A stretch of 64,000 nt of DNA from NCBI GenBank assembly GCA_965116625.1, contig OZ220717.1, forward strand, positions 2,542,001-2,606,000. The letters run 5' to 3'. The position numbers and the translations under genes are program-made. Source of the stretch: VXNE01 sp965116625. GTDB taxonomy: Bacteria > Pseudomonadota > Gammaproteobacteria > Pseudomonadales > Azotimanducaceae. Shown piece by piece: positions 8,155-16,464 of this stretch (positions are counted from its first letter, which is position 1; every line of letters starts with the position of its first letter). The notes below the pieces were generated by a model, which worked only from the letters and a program-made list of their open reading frames with translations, made no database searches and was not told the origin of the DNA.

Positions 8155-10158
8155 ATGGGACAACAGAATCAGCAACAGGCACAGGCGGCGCCACTGATCG
8201 AACTCGCCGGCGTCAGCCGGGTATTCGAACACGAAGGCGGCGAGCGGGTGCGGGCCCTGGATGACGTAACGCTCCGGATCGACGCCGGGGAGTTCGTCTG
8301 CGTGACCGGCCCGTCCGGGTCCGGCAAGACGACGATGATGCACATCATCGGGGGCCTGGACCGCGCGACATCGGGCGAATGTCGCTTGAGGGGAACCGAT
8401 ATCGCGGGACTCGACGATGACGGCCTCGCCGCCCTGCGGCGCGAGTCGGTCGGTTTCGTGTTCCAGTCGTACAACCTGCTGGAAGCGCTCACGGCGCTGG
8501 ACAACGTCGAACTGCCGGCGACCTACGTGGCCGGTGCATCGAACCGCCGCAAAAGGGCCGGCCAGCTTCTGCGGTCCTTCGGCCTCGAAGAGCGGTCCGC
8601 GTATCGGCCCGCCGAGTTGTCCGGCGGCGAGCAGCAACGGGTCGCCATCGCGCGTGCGCTGATGAATGGCGCAGAGGTGATCCTGGCCGACGAACCCACC
8701 GGCGCGCTGGATACCGAGCAGGGCGGCGAGGTGCTCGCGTTGCTCGAACAGTTGGCCGAGCAGGGCCGCACGGTGATCATCGTGTCGCATGACCGGGCGG
8801 TGGCGAACCGCGCCCGCCGCCAGATCGAACTGCGGGACGGGCGCGTCGTCGAGGATTCCGGGACCGGACCTGCGACGGGTGCCACCCGGCCGTCCAAACC
8901 GCCGGCGCGCGCCGGGATGCCATGGCTGTCAGCAGTTCGCGGTGGATTGGCGTCGTTGCGGGGCGGCCGCCTGCGGTCGGCGCTCACGATCGTCAGCATT
9001 GCCCTCGGGATCTGGCTCGCCGGGGCCGTGCTCAGCCTGGTCGAGGGCGGGCGCAGGGATGTGATGGAAGCAGTTGAGCGCCTGGGAGCGAACCGATTGA
9101 GCATTGGCGGCTACGAAATCGTGGGCAACAACCTTCGGTTTCTTCCGAAAACCCCGGCGGACGCGAGGGCGATCGTCGAGCAGATTCCCAATGTCGACAA
9201 GGTAGTTGTCGAGATGCGGCAGTCACTCGCCCTGCAGTTCGAAGGCGAACACATGGAACAGGTCGATGTTGTCGCGACGGTGCTCACCGAGCCGAGGACC
9301 TCGTTTGATCGAATGTTCTGGCCCCTTGCGAGCGGCACCTATCTCGATCAGCGGGACCAGGATAGCGGTGTCCAGGTTGCCGTGATCGGGCCCACCGTCC
9401 GGGAGGTCCTGTTTGCGGACGGAGTTGATCCGGTGGGCCAGCACCTTCACATCGGCGGCGTGCTGTTCGAGGTCAAGGGGGTATTTGGGCCCTATCCCCG
9501 GGGCGACGGGGAGATCAGGTTCGTCTCGGTCACGGATGAGGGTCTCAAGTACTTCGGCACGGTTGTCCACGTCCCGTTCGCGGCTGGCCGCGACGTGCTG
9601 TTTGGCACCGATGAACTCAATACACTCGATGTGCTGGTGCGGGACGTATCCCGTATCGACGAGACGGCGGCCCGGGTCAAGGACCTGATGTTCCGGCGCC
9701 ACGGGGTCGAGGGCTATTCGGTCGAGAGCCACGCCCTGGAGCTTGAGGCGTACAGCAAGCTCTCGGCCACGCAGGCCACCATTGTCGGTGCGCTCAGTGT
9801 AGTCGCGCTGCTCGTCGGCGGACTCGGCGTCATGTCCGTCACGCTGACGTCGGTGAGCCAGCGCCGGCGGGAGATCGGCATCCGCCGGGCGATGGGCGCC
9901 CGGCGCCGCGACATCCTGTGGCAGTTCCTCATCGAGAACAGCGTGCTCACAGCGCTGGGAGGCGCGTGCGGCGTCCTGTTGGTATTCGCCGGGGGACCGT
10001 TGTTGTCCGACCTGGCATCCGCGTCGGTTGCCTACGCGGCCTGGTTCGTGCCCGCGGGGCTGGCGTGCGCGATAGCGACGGGAATGGTCTTCGCACTCGT
10101 CCCCGCGCAACGGGGCGCGCGCCTCGATCCGGTCGTGGCGCTGTCGGCGGACGGGTAG
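8155..10158 (+). CDS. MacB-type ABC transporter, paralogue 2
   Basis: 667 residues with the same architecture as the other paralogues. Walker A GPSGSGKTT (52-60), FQSYNLLE, LSGGEQQR (155-162), ILADEPTGALD and IVSHD are intact. The periplasmic core carries VAVIGPTVREVLF and FEVKGVFGPYP, and three C-terminal helices flank QRRREIGIRRAMGARRRDI. It starts 14 bases after the channel gene, so it is almost certainly in the same operon. The core domain has clearly diverged from paralogue 1, which suggests a different substrate or partner rather than simple dosage. Confidence 0.88.
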   Translation: MGQQNQQQAQAAPLIELAGVSRVFEHEGGERVRALDDVTLRIDAGEFVCVTGPSGSGKTTMMHIIGGLDRATSGECRLRGTDIAGLDDDGLAALRRESVGFVFQSYNLLEALTALDNVELPATYVAGASNRRKRAGQLLRSFGLEERSAYRPAELSGGEQQRVAIARALMNGAEVILADEPTGALDTEQGGEVLALLEQLAEQGRTVIIVSHDRAVANRARRQIELRDGRVVEDSGTGPATGATRPSKPPARAGMPWLSAVRGGLASLRGGRLRSALTIVSIALGIWLAGAVLSLVEGGRRDVMEAVERLGANRLSIGGYEIVGNNLRFLPKTPADARAIVEQIPNVDKVVVEMRQSLALQFEGEHMEQVDVVATVLTEPRTSFDRMFWPLASGTYLDQRDQDSGVQVAVIGPTVREVLFADGVDPVGQHLHIGGVLFEVKGVFGPYPRGDGEIRFVSVTDEGLKYFGTVVHVPFAAGRDVLFGTDELNTLDVLVRDVSRIDETAARVKDLMFRRHGVEGYSVESHALELEAYSKLSATQATIVGALSVVALLVGGLGVMSVTLTSVSQRRREIGIRRAMGARRRDILWQFLIENSVLTALGGACGVLLVFAGGPLLSDLASASVAYAAWFVPAGLACAIATGMVFALVPAQRGARLDPVVALSADG

Positions 10159-10188
10159 CCGGGCCGCCGGGCCGCAGCCCTGGAGTCC

Positions 10189-12198
10189 ATGGCCACCATG
10201 GAACCGCCCCTGATCGAACTCGTCGACGTGGGGCGCGTCTACCGCCGCGCTGGCGCTGGCCGCCGCGGCGTCGCGACCCGCGCGCTGTCGGACGTGACGC
10301 TCCGCATCGACCCGGGCGAGTTCGTCGCCGTGATGGGTCCCTCCGGGTCCGGCAAGTCCACGCTCATGAACATCCTCGGCTGCCTGGACCGACCGACGCA
10401 CGGGGTCTACCGGTTCCAGGGCCGGGACGTCGGTCGGCTCGACGCAGACGAGCGGGCAGCGCTCAGGCGGGAGTCGTTCGGTTTCGTATTCCAGTCCTAC
10501 AACCTGCTCGGTTCCGCGACCGCCCGGGAGAACGTCGAGATGCCCGCGGCCTACGCGCATCTCGGACGTGCGCTTCGTGCGGAGCGGGCGGAGTCGTTGC
10601 TGCGGGCGTTCGCTTTGGGCAATCGCCTCGGTCATCGGCCCCGCGCGCTTTCCGGCGGCGAGCAGCAGCGCGTTGCCATCGCCCGGGCGCTGATGAACGG
10701 CGGGCGCGTGATTCTTGCCGATGAACCGACCGGGGCGCTCGACACGAAGAACGGAGAGGACGTGCTGGCCGTGCTGGCGGACCTGTCTGCGCGCGGCCAC
10801 ACGGTGATCGTCATCACCCACGATCCGGAGGTGGCGGACTGGGCGGAGCGGCGCATCGAGTTGCTCGACGGCCGGGTCGTCGCTGACCGGCAGACCGGTG
10901 GCGTAGCGCGTGCAGGAACTGCTGGCGCTGCCGTGGGTCCGAATCCGTCGCCTCGCCCGGAGCGGAGCGGGCGAATGACCGGAATCGACCTGCAACGCGT
11001 GGCCGAGTCTATTCGGGGGACGCTTGCGTCGTTGCGCGCCAACCTGCTGCGCGGCAGCCGACTGCGCACCGCCCTGACCGTACTGAGCGTGACGGTTGGG
11101 GTGTGGTCGGTAGTCGCCATGCTGAGCGTCGTGCAGGGCGGCTATCGCGAAAGCGTCGAGACCGTCTCCCGGATCGGCGCCGACCGGATCTTCGTTCGAT
11201 CGGGCGTGGCTTACGGGGACCGAAAGTCGACGCCCGTGCGGCTGACGCTGGCCGATGCCCAGGCGATCGGGGACGAAGTAGAAAACGTCCGCGCCGTGTT
11301 GCCGCACGTCGGCGGCCAGCTCACCCTGCGCCACGGGGACCAGTCGGTCGAAGCCTCGGTGCAGGCCGCCGTACCGGAGATGATCGTCACCGATCGCCTC
11401 AGGCTCGCGCGCGGCGTGTTCTTTTCCGAGCGTGACAGTGAGGACCATGAACCCGTGGTGGTAATCGGCGCGGCGATACGCGACGAGCTGTTCCCGGCGA
11501 GCGCGGCGGTGGGCCGGCACGTGCTGGTCGGGGGAGCGCCGTTCGTGGTCAAGGGTGTGCTGGCCCGATATCGCCGGTCCGGCAGCGTGGTCGAAGACTA
11601 CCGCGACAAACAGGTGCTGGTCCCGCTCGGCACCGCCCAGACGCTGCTTTTCGGCCGGGAATACCTCGACTCCATCACGGTCAGCGCAGAGGACCCCAAG
11701 CGGGTTGGCGAAACGGCCCGGGCGGTGGACAACCTGCTCGCGCGCCGCCACGGCCACCGCGGCTTCAGTCTGAGCTCGGACATCCCTTCCATGATCGGAT
11801 TTTCGACGGTCGAGCGGCTCATGTCTGCCCTGATGGGCGCGGTGGGGGCGATCTCGCTCTTCGTCGGCGGCATGGGTGTGACCTCCGTGATGCTGGTGTC
11901 AGTCGCCGAACGCACCCGCGAGATCGGCATCCGCATGGCCACGGGCGCCCGCCGGCGGGACATCCTACGCCAGTTCCTGTTGGAGGCGGTGGCGGTCACC
12001 GCGGCGGGTGGCGTGCTGGGGACGATGCTGGGTTTCGCGAGCCGGGTTGTGTTCGACGCCTTCGACGTGCCCGCCGCGCTGTCGGTGTGGTTCGTGTTCG
12101 CGGCGCTGGCATGCGCGGTGGGCACCGGGCTTGCGGCCGGTATCGTGCCGGCCCGCAGGGCGGCGGCGCTCGACCCGGTGGCGGCGTTGTCGCGATAG
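10189..12198 (+). CDS. MacB-type ABC transporter, paralogue 3
   Basis: 669 residues. ATPase motifs are GPSGSGKST (50-58), FQSYNLLG, LSGGEQQR (154-161), ILADEPTGALD and VITHD. The periplasmic domain has VVVIGAAIRDELF and FVVKGVLARYR, and the C-terminal permease part has ERTREIGIRMATGARRRDI. The ATPase-permease linker is longer and Pro/Arg-rich compared with paralogue 2. The first ATG at 10189 has TGGAG upstream; a second in-frame ATG lies three codons later. It follows paralogue 2 by 30 bases. Function in efflux or mechanotransmission is inferred from the family; substrate unknown. Confidence 0.88.
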   Translation: MATMEPPLIELVDVGRVYRRAGAGRRGVATRALSDVTLRIDPGEFVAVMGPSGSGKSTLMNILGCLDRPTHGVYRFQGRDVGRLDADERAALRRESFGFVFQSYNLLGSATARENVEMPAAYAHLGRALRAERAESLLRAFALGNRLGHRPRALSGGEQQRVAIARALMNGGRVILADEPTGALDTKNGEDVLAVLADLSARGHTVIVITHDPEVADWAERRIELLDGRVVADRQTGGVARAGTAGAAVGPNPSPRPERSGRMTGIDLQRVAESIRGTLASLRANLLRGSRLRTALTVLSVTVGVWSVVAMLSVVQGGYRESVETVSRIGADRIFVRSGVAYGDRKSTPVRLTLADAQAIGDEVENVRAVLPHVGGQLTLRHGDQSVEASVQAAVPEMIVTDRLRLARGVFFSERDSEDHEPVVVIGAAIRDELFPASAAVGRHVLVGGAPFVVKGVLARYRRSGSVVEDYRDKQVLVPLGTAQTLLFGREYLDSITVSAEDPKRVGETARAVDNLLARRHGHRGFSLSSDIPSMIGFSTVERLMSALMGAVGAISLFVGGMGVTSVMLVSVAERTREIGIRMATGARRRDILRQFLLEAVAVTAAGGVLGTMLGFASRVVFDAFDVPAALSVWFVFAALACAVGTGLAAGIVPARRAAALDPVAALSR

Positions 12199-12233
12199 CA
12201 TCGTCGTGTTTTTGAACGCGATAGGAAGAACTT

Positions 12234-14297
12234 GTGGAATCCGGTGAGGATGGGACGACGTCGCCGCTGATCGAACTGCGCGGCATAGGCCGCGTATTCG
12301 AAGACGAGGACGGCGCCCGAACGGAGGCTCTTGCCGACGTGACGCTGGCCATAGAGGCCGGAGAGCTTGTTTGCATTACCGGGCCTTCCGGCTCCGGCAA
12401 GTCGACGCTGCTGAACATCCTCGGTTGCCTGGATCGACCGACCGCTGGCGAGTATCGCTTCGATGGGCAGGACTTGACGGTCCTCGATGCCGACGCGCTG
12501 GCCCGCCTGCGGCGCGACGAGTTCGGATTCGTCTTCCAGGCCTTCAACCTGCTCGAGTCGGCTACCTCGCAGCACAACGTCGAATTGCCCGCGCGCTACC
12601 TGGGTTTGAGCGCGGGTCTGGCCCGGGACCGTGCGCGGAAGCTGCTGAAGTCGTTGGGTTTGGGCGACCGCATGGACCACCGGCCGGCGGAGCTGTCAGG
12701 AGGCGAACAGCAGAGGACTGCGATTGCGCGTGCCCTGATGAACGGCGGCCGGGTCATCCTCGCCGACGAACCCACTGGCGCGCTGGACTCCGCCCAGGGC
12801 GAGGAGGTGATGTCGCTGCTGAAGGGACTGGCGGAGCGGGGTCATGCTGTCGTGATCGTCTCCCACGACGCGGCCATGGCAGCCGGCGCGGATCGCCGGA
12901 TCGAAATGCGGGATGGTCGCGTGGTGGCAGATTCGGGCGCCGCGGCATCCGAGTCACAGATCAACCGGCATGTAACGGCTCGGGGAAAGGTGCGAAGCGG
13001 GATGTCGGACTTGCTTGCTCTCCTTCGTGATTCGTTGACGTGCCTTGGTGCGAACTCCCTACGCACTGCGCTCATGGTGCTCAGCGTGGCGCTCGGCGTC
13101 GGATCGGTCGTCGCCCTGCTAAGTCTCGCGGAGGGGATCGAGCGAAGGGTCTTCGAAACCATAGAGGCCAACCGCCTCGGAGTCCATTCGCTTGGGTCGT
13201 CGGATAAGGACATTGCCGTTCAACTCACGCCAGCTGACGCTGACGCGATCCGGTCTGAAATCCCGAACGTGACTATGACGCACCTGTCAATGAACGGTCC
13301 GCTTTACATACGGTGGGGAACCGTAACGGACGAGACTGATGTTCGCGCCGAGACCCGGACGCGACCCACCGCGATCGATCACCGGCCATGGCCATTGGCC
13401 CGCGGCGCCTTCCTCACCGAGGAAGACAGCGAACGCCGCGAGCAGGTGGTGGTCCTCGGGCCCGCGGTGGCCCAGGCGCTGTTCGAAGCCGGCACCGACC
13501 CTGTCGGCGAGCATGTCCAGATCGAAGGGTTCTCGTTCCTGGTCAAGGGCGTGCTGGAACAATCTCCGCTCCCGCGAGGTGTGAATCCGCCAGAGGAGCT
13601 GGCGGACGGTTGGCGAGCGGCGTTAGGCGATGTCGCCTACGTGCCGTTTCACACTGCGCAGTCTCTGCTCGCGCCCGCCGAGGTCGCGCCTGAGTTCCAC
13701 ATCGTCGATGGCACCCGGTGGGCCGCCATGCCCTTTTGGGCGCTTTCCATAGAAGTCCGTGTGTCCGATCCGACCGCCGTGGAGGCAGCCGCCTCGGCGA
13801 TACGTGACCTGCTGATCCGGAGGCACGGTCGCGAGGGATTCATTATGGAGACCGATGCCGAACTGGCCGACACCTTAGAGAGGTTGTGGGGGCTGCATCC
13901 CGTCGTCCAGGGAGGCGTTGCCGCTGTCGCGCTGTTGGTGGCCATCGTGGGTGTGACAGCGACAACGCTGGTGGCGGTGGGTGCGCGGCGTCACGAAATC
14001 GGCATCCGTATGGCCATCGGTGCACGGCGGCGGGATATCGCCTCGCAGTTCCTCGTCGAAGCGGCCATCGCGGCGTTCGTTGGCGGGGCCGCCGGCATTC
14101 TGCTCGGGTACTGGGCTGCGATCGGCATCGCTGCGGTGGCAACACCGGTCGGATTCCCGCAGTTACCGATCGCGTTCGCCTCGTGGTTCGTGCCGGTCGC
14201 CCTGTGTGGCGGCGTCCTGACGGGCCTGGTTGCCGCCATCGTGCCCGCGCGCCGAGCGGCGCTACTCGATCCGGCGACCGTGCTTGCGGCGGAGTAA
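12234..14297 (+). CDS. MacB-type ABC transporter, paralogue 4
   Basis: 687 residues, the longest of the four. It has GPSGSGKST (50-58), FQAFNLLE in place of the FQSYNLL seen in the others, LSGGEQQR (154-161), ILADEPTGALD and IVSHD. The periplasmic core carries VVVLGPAVAQALF and FLVKGVLEQSP and contains an extra segment rich in Pro and Trp before the final helices, where ARRHEIGIRMAIGARRRDI sits. The GTG start is preceded by AGGAAG at good spacing. It closes the transporter array; nothing downstream on this strand looks like part of the pump. Most diverged paralogue by eye. Confidence 0.87.
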   Translation: MESGEDGTTSPLIELRGIGRVFEDEDGARTEALADVTLAIEAGELVCITGPSGSGKSTLLNILGCLDRPTAGEYRFDGQDLTVLDADALARLRRDEFGFVFQAFNLLESATSQHNVELPARYLGLSAGLARDRARKLLKSLGLGDRMDHRPAELSGGEQQRTAIARALMNGGRVILADEPTGALDSAQGEEVMSLLKGLAERGHAVVIVSHDAAMAAGADRRIEMRDGRVVADSGAAASESQINRHVTARGKVRSGMSDLLALLRDSLTCLGANSLRTALMVLSVALGVGSVVALLSLAEGIERRVFETIEANRLGVHSLGSSDKDIAVQLTPADADAIRSEIPNVTMTHLSMNGPLYIRWGTVTDETDVRAETRTRPTAIDHRPWPLARGAFLTEEDSERREQVVVLGPAVAQALFEAGTDPVGEHVQIEGFSFLVKGVLEQSPLPRGVNPPEELADGWRAALGDVAYVPFHTAQSLLAPAEVAPEFHIVDGTRWAAMPFWALSIEVRVSDPTAVEAAASAIRDLLIRRHGREGFIMETDAELADTLERLWGLHPVVQGGVAAVALLVAIVGVTATTLVAVGARRHEIGIRMAIGARRRDIASQFLVEAAIAAFVGGAAGILLGYWAAIGIAAVATPVGFPQLPIAFASWFVPVALCGGVLTGLVAAIVPARRAALLDPATVLAAE

Positions 14298-14395
14298 CGA
14301 CTGCGTTGCGAAGTCACCGATGAGCAAGCGATAGCTGCCGATGGGTGCGCCAAGGGTTACAAAAGGCGCGTGTCTCGAACTGATGGAGACTGGAC

Positions 14396-14590
14396 ATGGA
14401 GACGACACAGGCTGATTCAGTCATCGCCGAAGTCCGGGCGGTGCGAAACCGATTTGCCGCGCGATCCAATTACGATGTGGGTGCGATATTCCGGTGGACT
14501 CGCGAGCTGCAGGATGAGTCCGGGCGCGAATACGTCGAGTACCCAGCGCGCCGGATCGTCGAGGGCTCCGACGATTCGCTGACCGTCTGA
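14396..14590 (+). CDS. Small hypothetical protein (64 residues)
   Basis: A short acidic/basic mixed protein starting at ATG with TGGAGAC upstream. The N-terminal half (IAEVRAVRNRFAARSNYDV) is predicted helical and the C-terminal part ends in YPARRIVEGSDD. Small proteins of this general look are common as solitary genes or beside toxin-like genes, but I do not recognise a named family. It lies 98 bases after the last MacB paralogue and may be co-transcribed or independent. No partner toxin is visible next to it. Confidence 0.5.
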   Translation: METTQADSVIAEVRAVRNRFAARSNYDVGAIFRWTRELQDESGREYVEYPARRIVEGSDDSLTV

Positions 14591-14702
14591 GCGCCGCGGG
14601 TCCGTCCCCTATTCGACTGGACCACTGTCCGTGGAACTATCCGAAGCCATCAAGGCGGGCACGCCTGCAGGGTAGCCCCCAGGGACTACGAGCGGATGGC
14701 CA

Positions 14703-14798
14703 ATGCGACGGCGGACCCTGGTGCTGGTCCTGTTACCGGTTGCCATCTGGGGCCGCATCGCCTACTTCGTTATCGTTCCCGGTAGCGCACCCTCCTAA
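14703..14798 (+). CDS. Possible 31-residue membrane peptide
   Basis: An ATG frame encoding MRRRT followed by a hydrophobic stretch rich in Leu, Val and Ile (LVLVLLPVAIWG) and ending PGSAPS. It has the charge pattern of a single-pass inner membrane peptide. No good ribosome site is visible, and it overlaps the end of the opposite-strand gamma-glutamyltransferase gene by 4 bases. Could be chance; listed because little else explains 14591-14794. Confidence 0.2.
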   Translation: MRRRTLVLVLLPVAIWGRIAYFVIVPGSAPS

Positions 14799-16378
14799 AA
14801 GCCCGTTGCCAGTCCCTCTTTGCGGTGGTCCGAGGCGCCGCAGTAGCCGCCGTCGAGGCGATAGATGAGTTGCGCGCCGCCGAACAGGTGAGCTTCCGGT
14901 TCGACGCGCACCACATTGTGTCCGCGATCGGCGAGTTCCGCCGCCACGCGGTCCGAGGATCCGTCTTCCAGGGCGACGGTGTAGTCCGGCAGGACCTGCC
15001 AGCGCGGCGCGTCGGATGCGGCCTGGGGATTCTCGCGGAGGTCGAAGATGCGGTGCACCATCTGCACGTGGCCCTGGTGCTGCATGTGGCCGCCCATGAC
15101 GCCGAAGGACAGGCGCGGCGCGCCGTCCTCGGTGACGAACCCGGGAATGATCGTGTGATAGGGGCGCTTGCCGCCGGCGACCTGGTTCGGATGACCGGGC
15201 TCCAGGGTGAAGCCGTTGCCCCGGTTCTGCATGGCGATGCCGGTGCCCGGCACGACGATCCCCGAGCCGAAACCGCGATAGTTCGATTGAATGAAGCTCA
15301 CCATCCGCCCGTCGGCGTCGGCGGCGGTCAAATAGACGGTGTCCTGGCTAACGGGGAGGCGCGTCGGGGGCAGTCTCAAGGCGTCGTGCCCAATGGTGCC
15401 GGCAACGCGTTCGATGGACGCTGGGTCGAGCAGCGCTTCGGGTGCAACGGCCATCGATTCGGGATCCGCGAAGTGGTCGAACGCCGCCCGGATTGCGATC
15501 TTCATCGCCTCCACCTGCAGGTGCACCGACTCGACGCCGTTCGGCGGCAAGGCGTCCAGGTCCCGGTGTGCGAGGATCGCCAGCGCGATCTGCGCGGCCA
15601 AGCCCTGGCCGTTGGGCGGTATCTCGTGCAGGGTGACGTTTCGATACGCCTGCGCGCCCGGCATCACCCACTCCGTCTTGTGTGCGGCGAGGTCCTCCAC
15701 GGACATGGCCCCGCCCATGGCCGTGGCGTTGGCGACGATGGCTTCCGCCAGCGTGCCCCGGTAGAACGCTTCTCCCCGCGAATCTGCGATCTGCTCAAGC
15801 GAGCGCGCGATTTCGGGCCGCCGCACCAGTTCCCCGGGTTCGGGCCCGCGCCCGTCGGGGGCGAAATGGTCCATGAAACCGTCGAAACCGCGGTAGATCT
15901 CGATGGCGTCCCGCCAGGACCGCGCCGTGACGTGCCCGACCTGGAAGCCTTCCCGTGCATAGTGGATTGCTGCATCGAAGAGCGCCTCGAAGGGCAGGGC
16001 GCCGAAGCGCTCGGACAGTGCCGACCAGGCATCGACGGCCCCCGGAACCGTGACGGCGTCCCAGCCAAGCACCGGCATTTCCGTCAGGCCATCGAAGCGC
16101 TCGGCGTTCCAGTCGCGGGGAGACCGGCCGGAACCGTTGACGCCATGCAGCGTCTCGCCGTCCCAGACAATCGCGAACGCGTCGCTGCCGAGGCCGTTCA
16201 TGGTGGGCTCGACCACCGTCAGCGTGATCGCCGTGGCGAGTGCCGCATCGACGGCATTGCCGCCGCGCCGGATGGCATCGACTCCCGCTTGGGCTGCCAG
16301 CGGCTGCGACGTGGCGACGACGTTCCGCGCGAACACCGGCGCCCGCCTGGAGGCGTAGGGGAAGGACCAGTTCAGCAT
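14795..16378 (-). CDS. Gamma-glutamyltransferase-family N-terminal nucleophile hydrolase
   Basis: A 527-residue Ntn-hydrolase proenzyme. These proteins cleave themselves before a Thr that then acts as nucleophile. The candidate is Thr347 in VSQDTVYLTAADADG, followed by SFIQSNYRGFGSGIVVPGTG and the GGKRPYHTIIPG and MGGHMQHQGH segments that line the active site. There is no signal peptide, so it is probably cytoplasmic. The short, leaderless form with these motifs resembles YwrD-like or oxamate-amidohydrolase-like members more than classical periplasmic Ggt. Gene stands alone between the efflux locus and the VIT/VWA set. Substrate cannot be decided from sequence. Confidence 0.85.
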   Translation of the reverse strand: MLNWSFPYASRRAPVFARNVVATSQPLAAQAGVDAIRRGGNAVDAALATAITLTVVEPTMNGLGSDAFAIVWDGETLHGVNGSGRSPRDWNAERFDGLTEMPVLGWDAVTVPGAVDAWSALSERFGALPFEALFDAAIHYAREGFQVGHVTARSWRDAIEIYRGFDGFMDHFAPDGRGPEPGELVRRPEIARSLEQIADSRGEAFYRGTLAEAIVANATAMGGAMSVEDLAAHKTEWVMPGAQAYRNVTLHEIPPNGQGLAAQIALAILAHRDLDALPPNGVESVHLQVEAMKIAIRAAFDHFADPESMAVAPEALLDPASIERVAGTIGHDALRLPPTRLPVSQDTVYLTAADADGRMVSFIQSNYRGFGSGIVVPGTGIAMQNRGNGFTLEPGHPNQVAGGKRPYHTIIPGFVTEDGAPRLSFGVMGGHMQHQGHVQMVHRIFDLRENPQAASDAPRWQVLPDYTVALEDGSSDRVAAELADRGHNVVRVEPEAHLFGGAQLIYRLDGGYCGASDHRKEGLATGF

Positions 16379-16464
16379 CTTGCCGGCGCGCCTTGATGAG
16401 GTCGCGCTACCTTACGGCGGGCGGCGCCGGCACCGCAAGGCGGCGCTGGCGCGAACAGTTCCCC

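Noticed and set aside
9223..11757. Long minus-strand open frame opposite the MacB genes
   Set aside because: It is antisense to two intact transporter genes and shows no domain; long open frames on the opposite strand are expected at this GC content. The same applies to 30784-33642 and similar frames.
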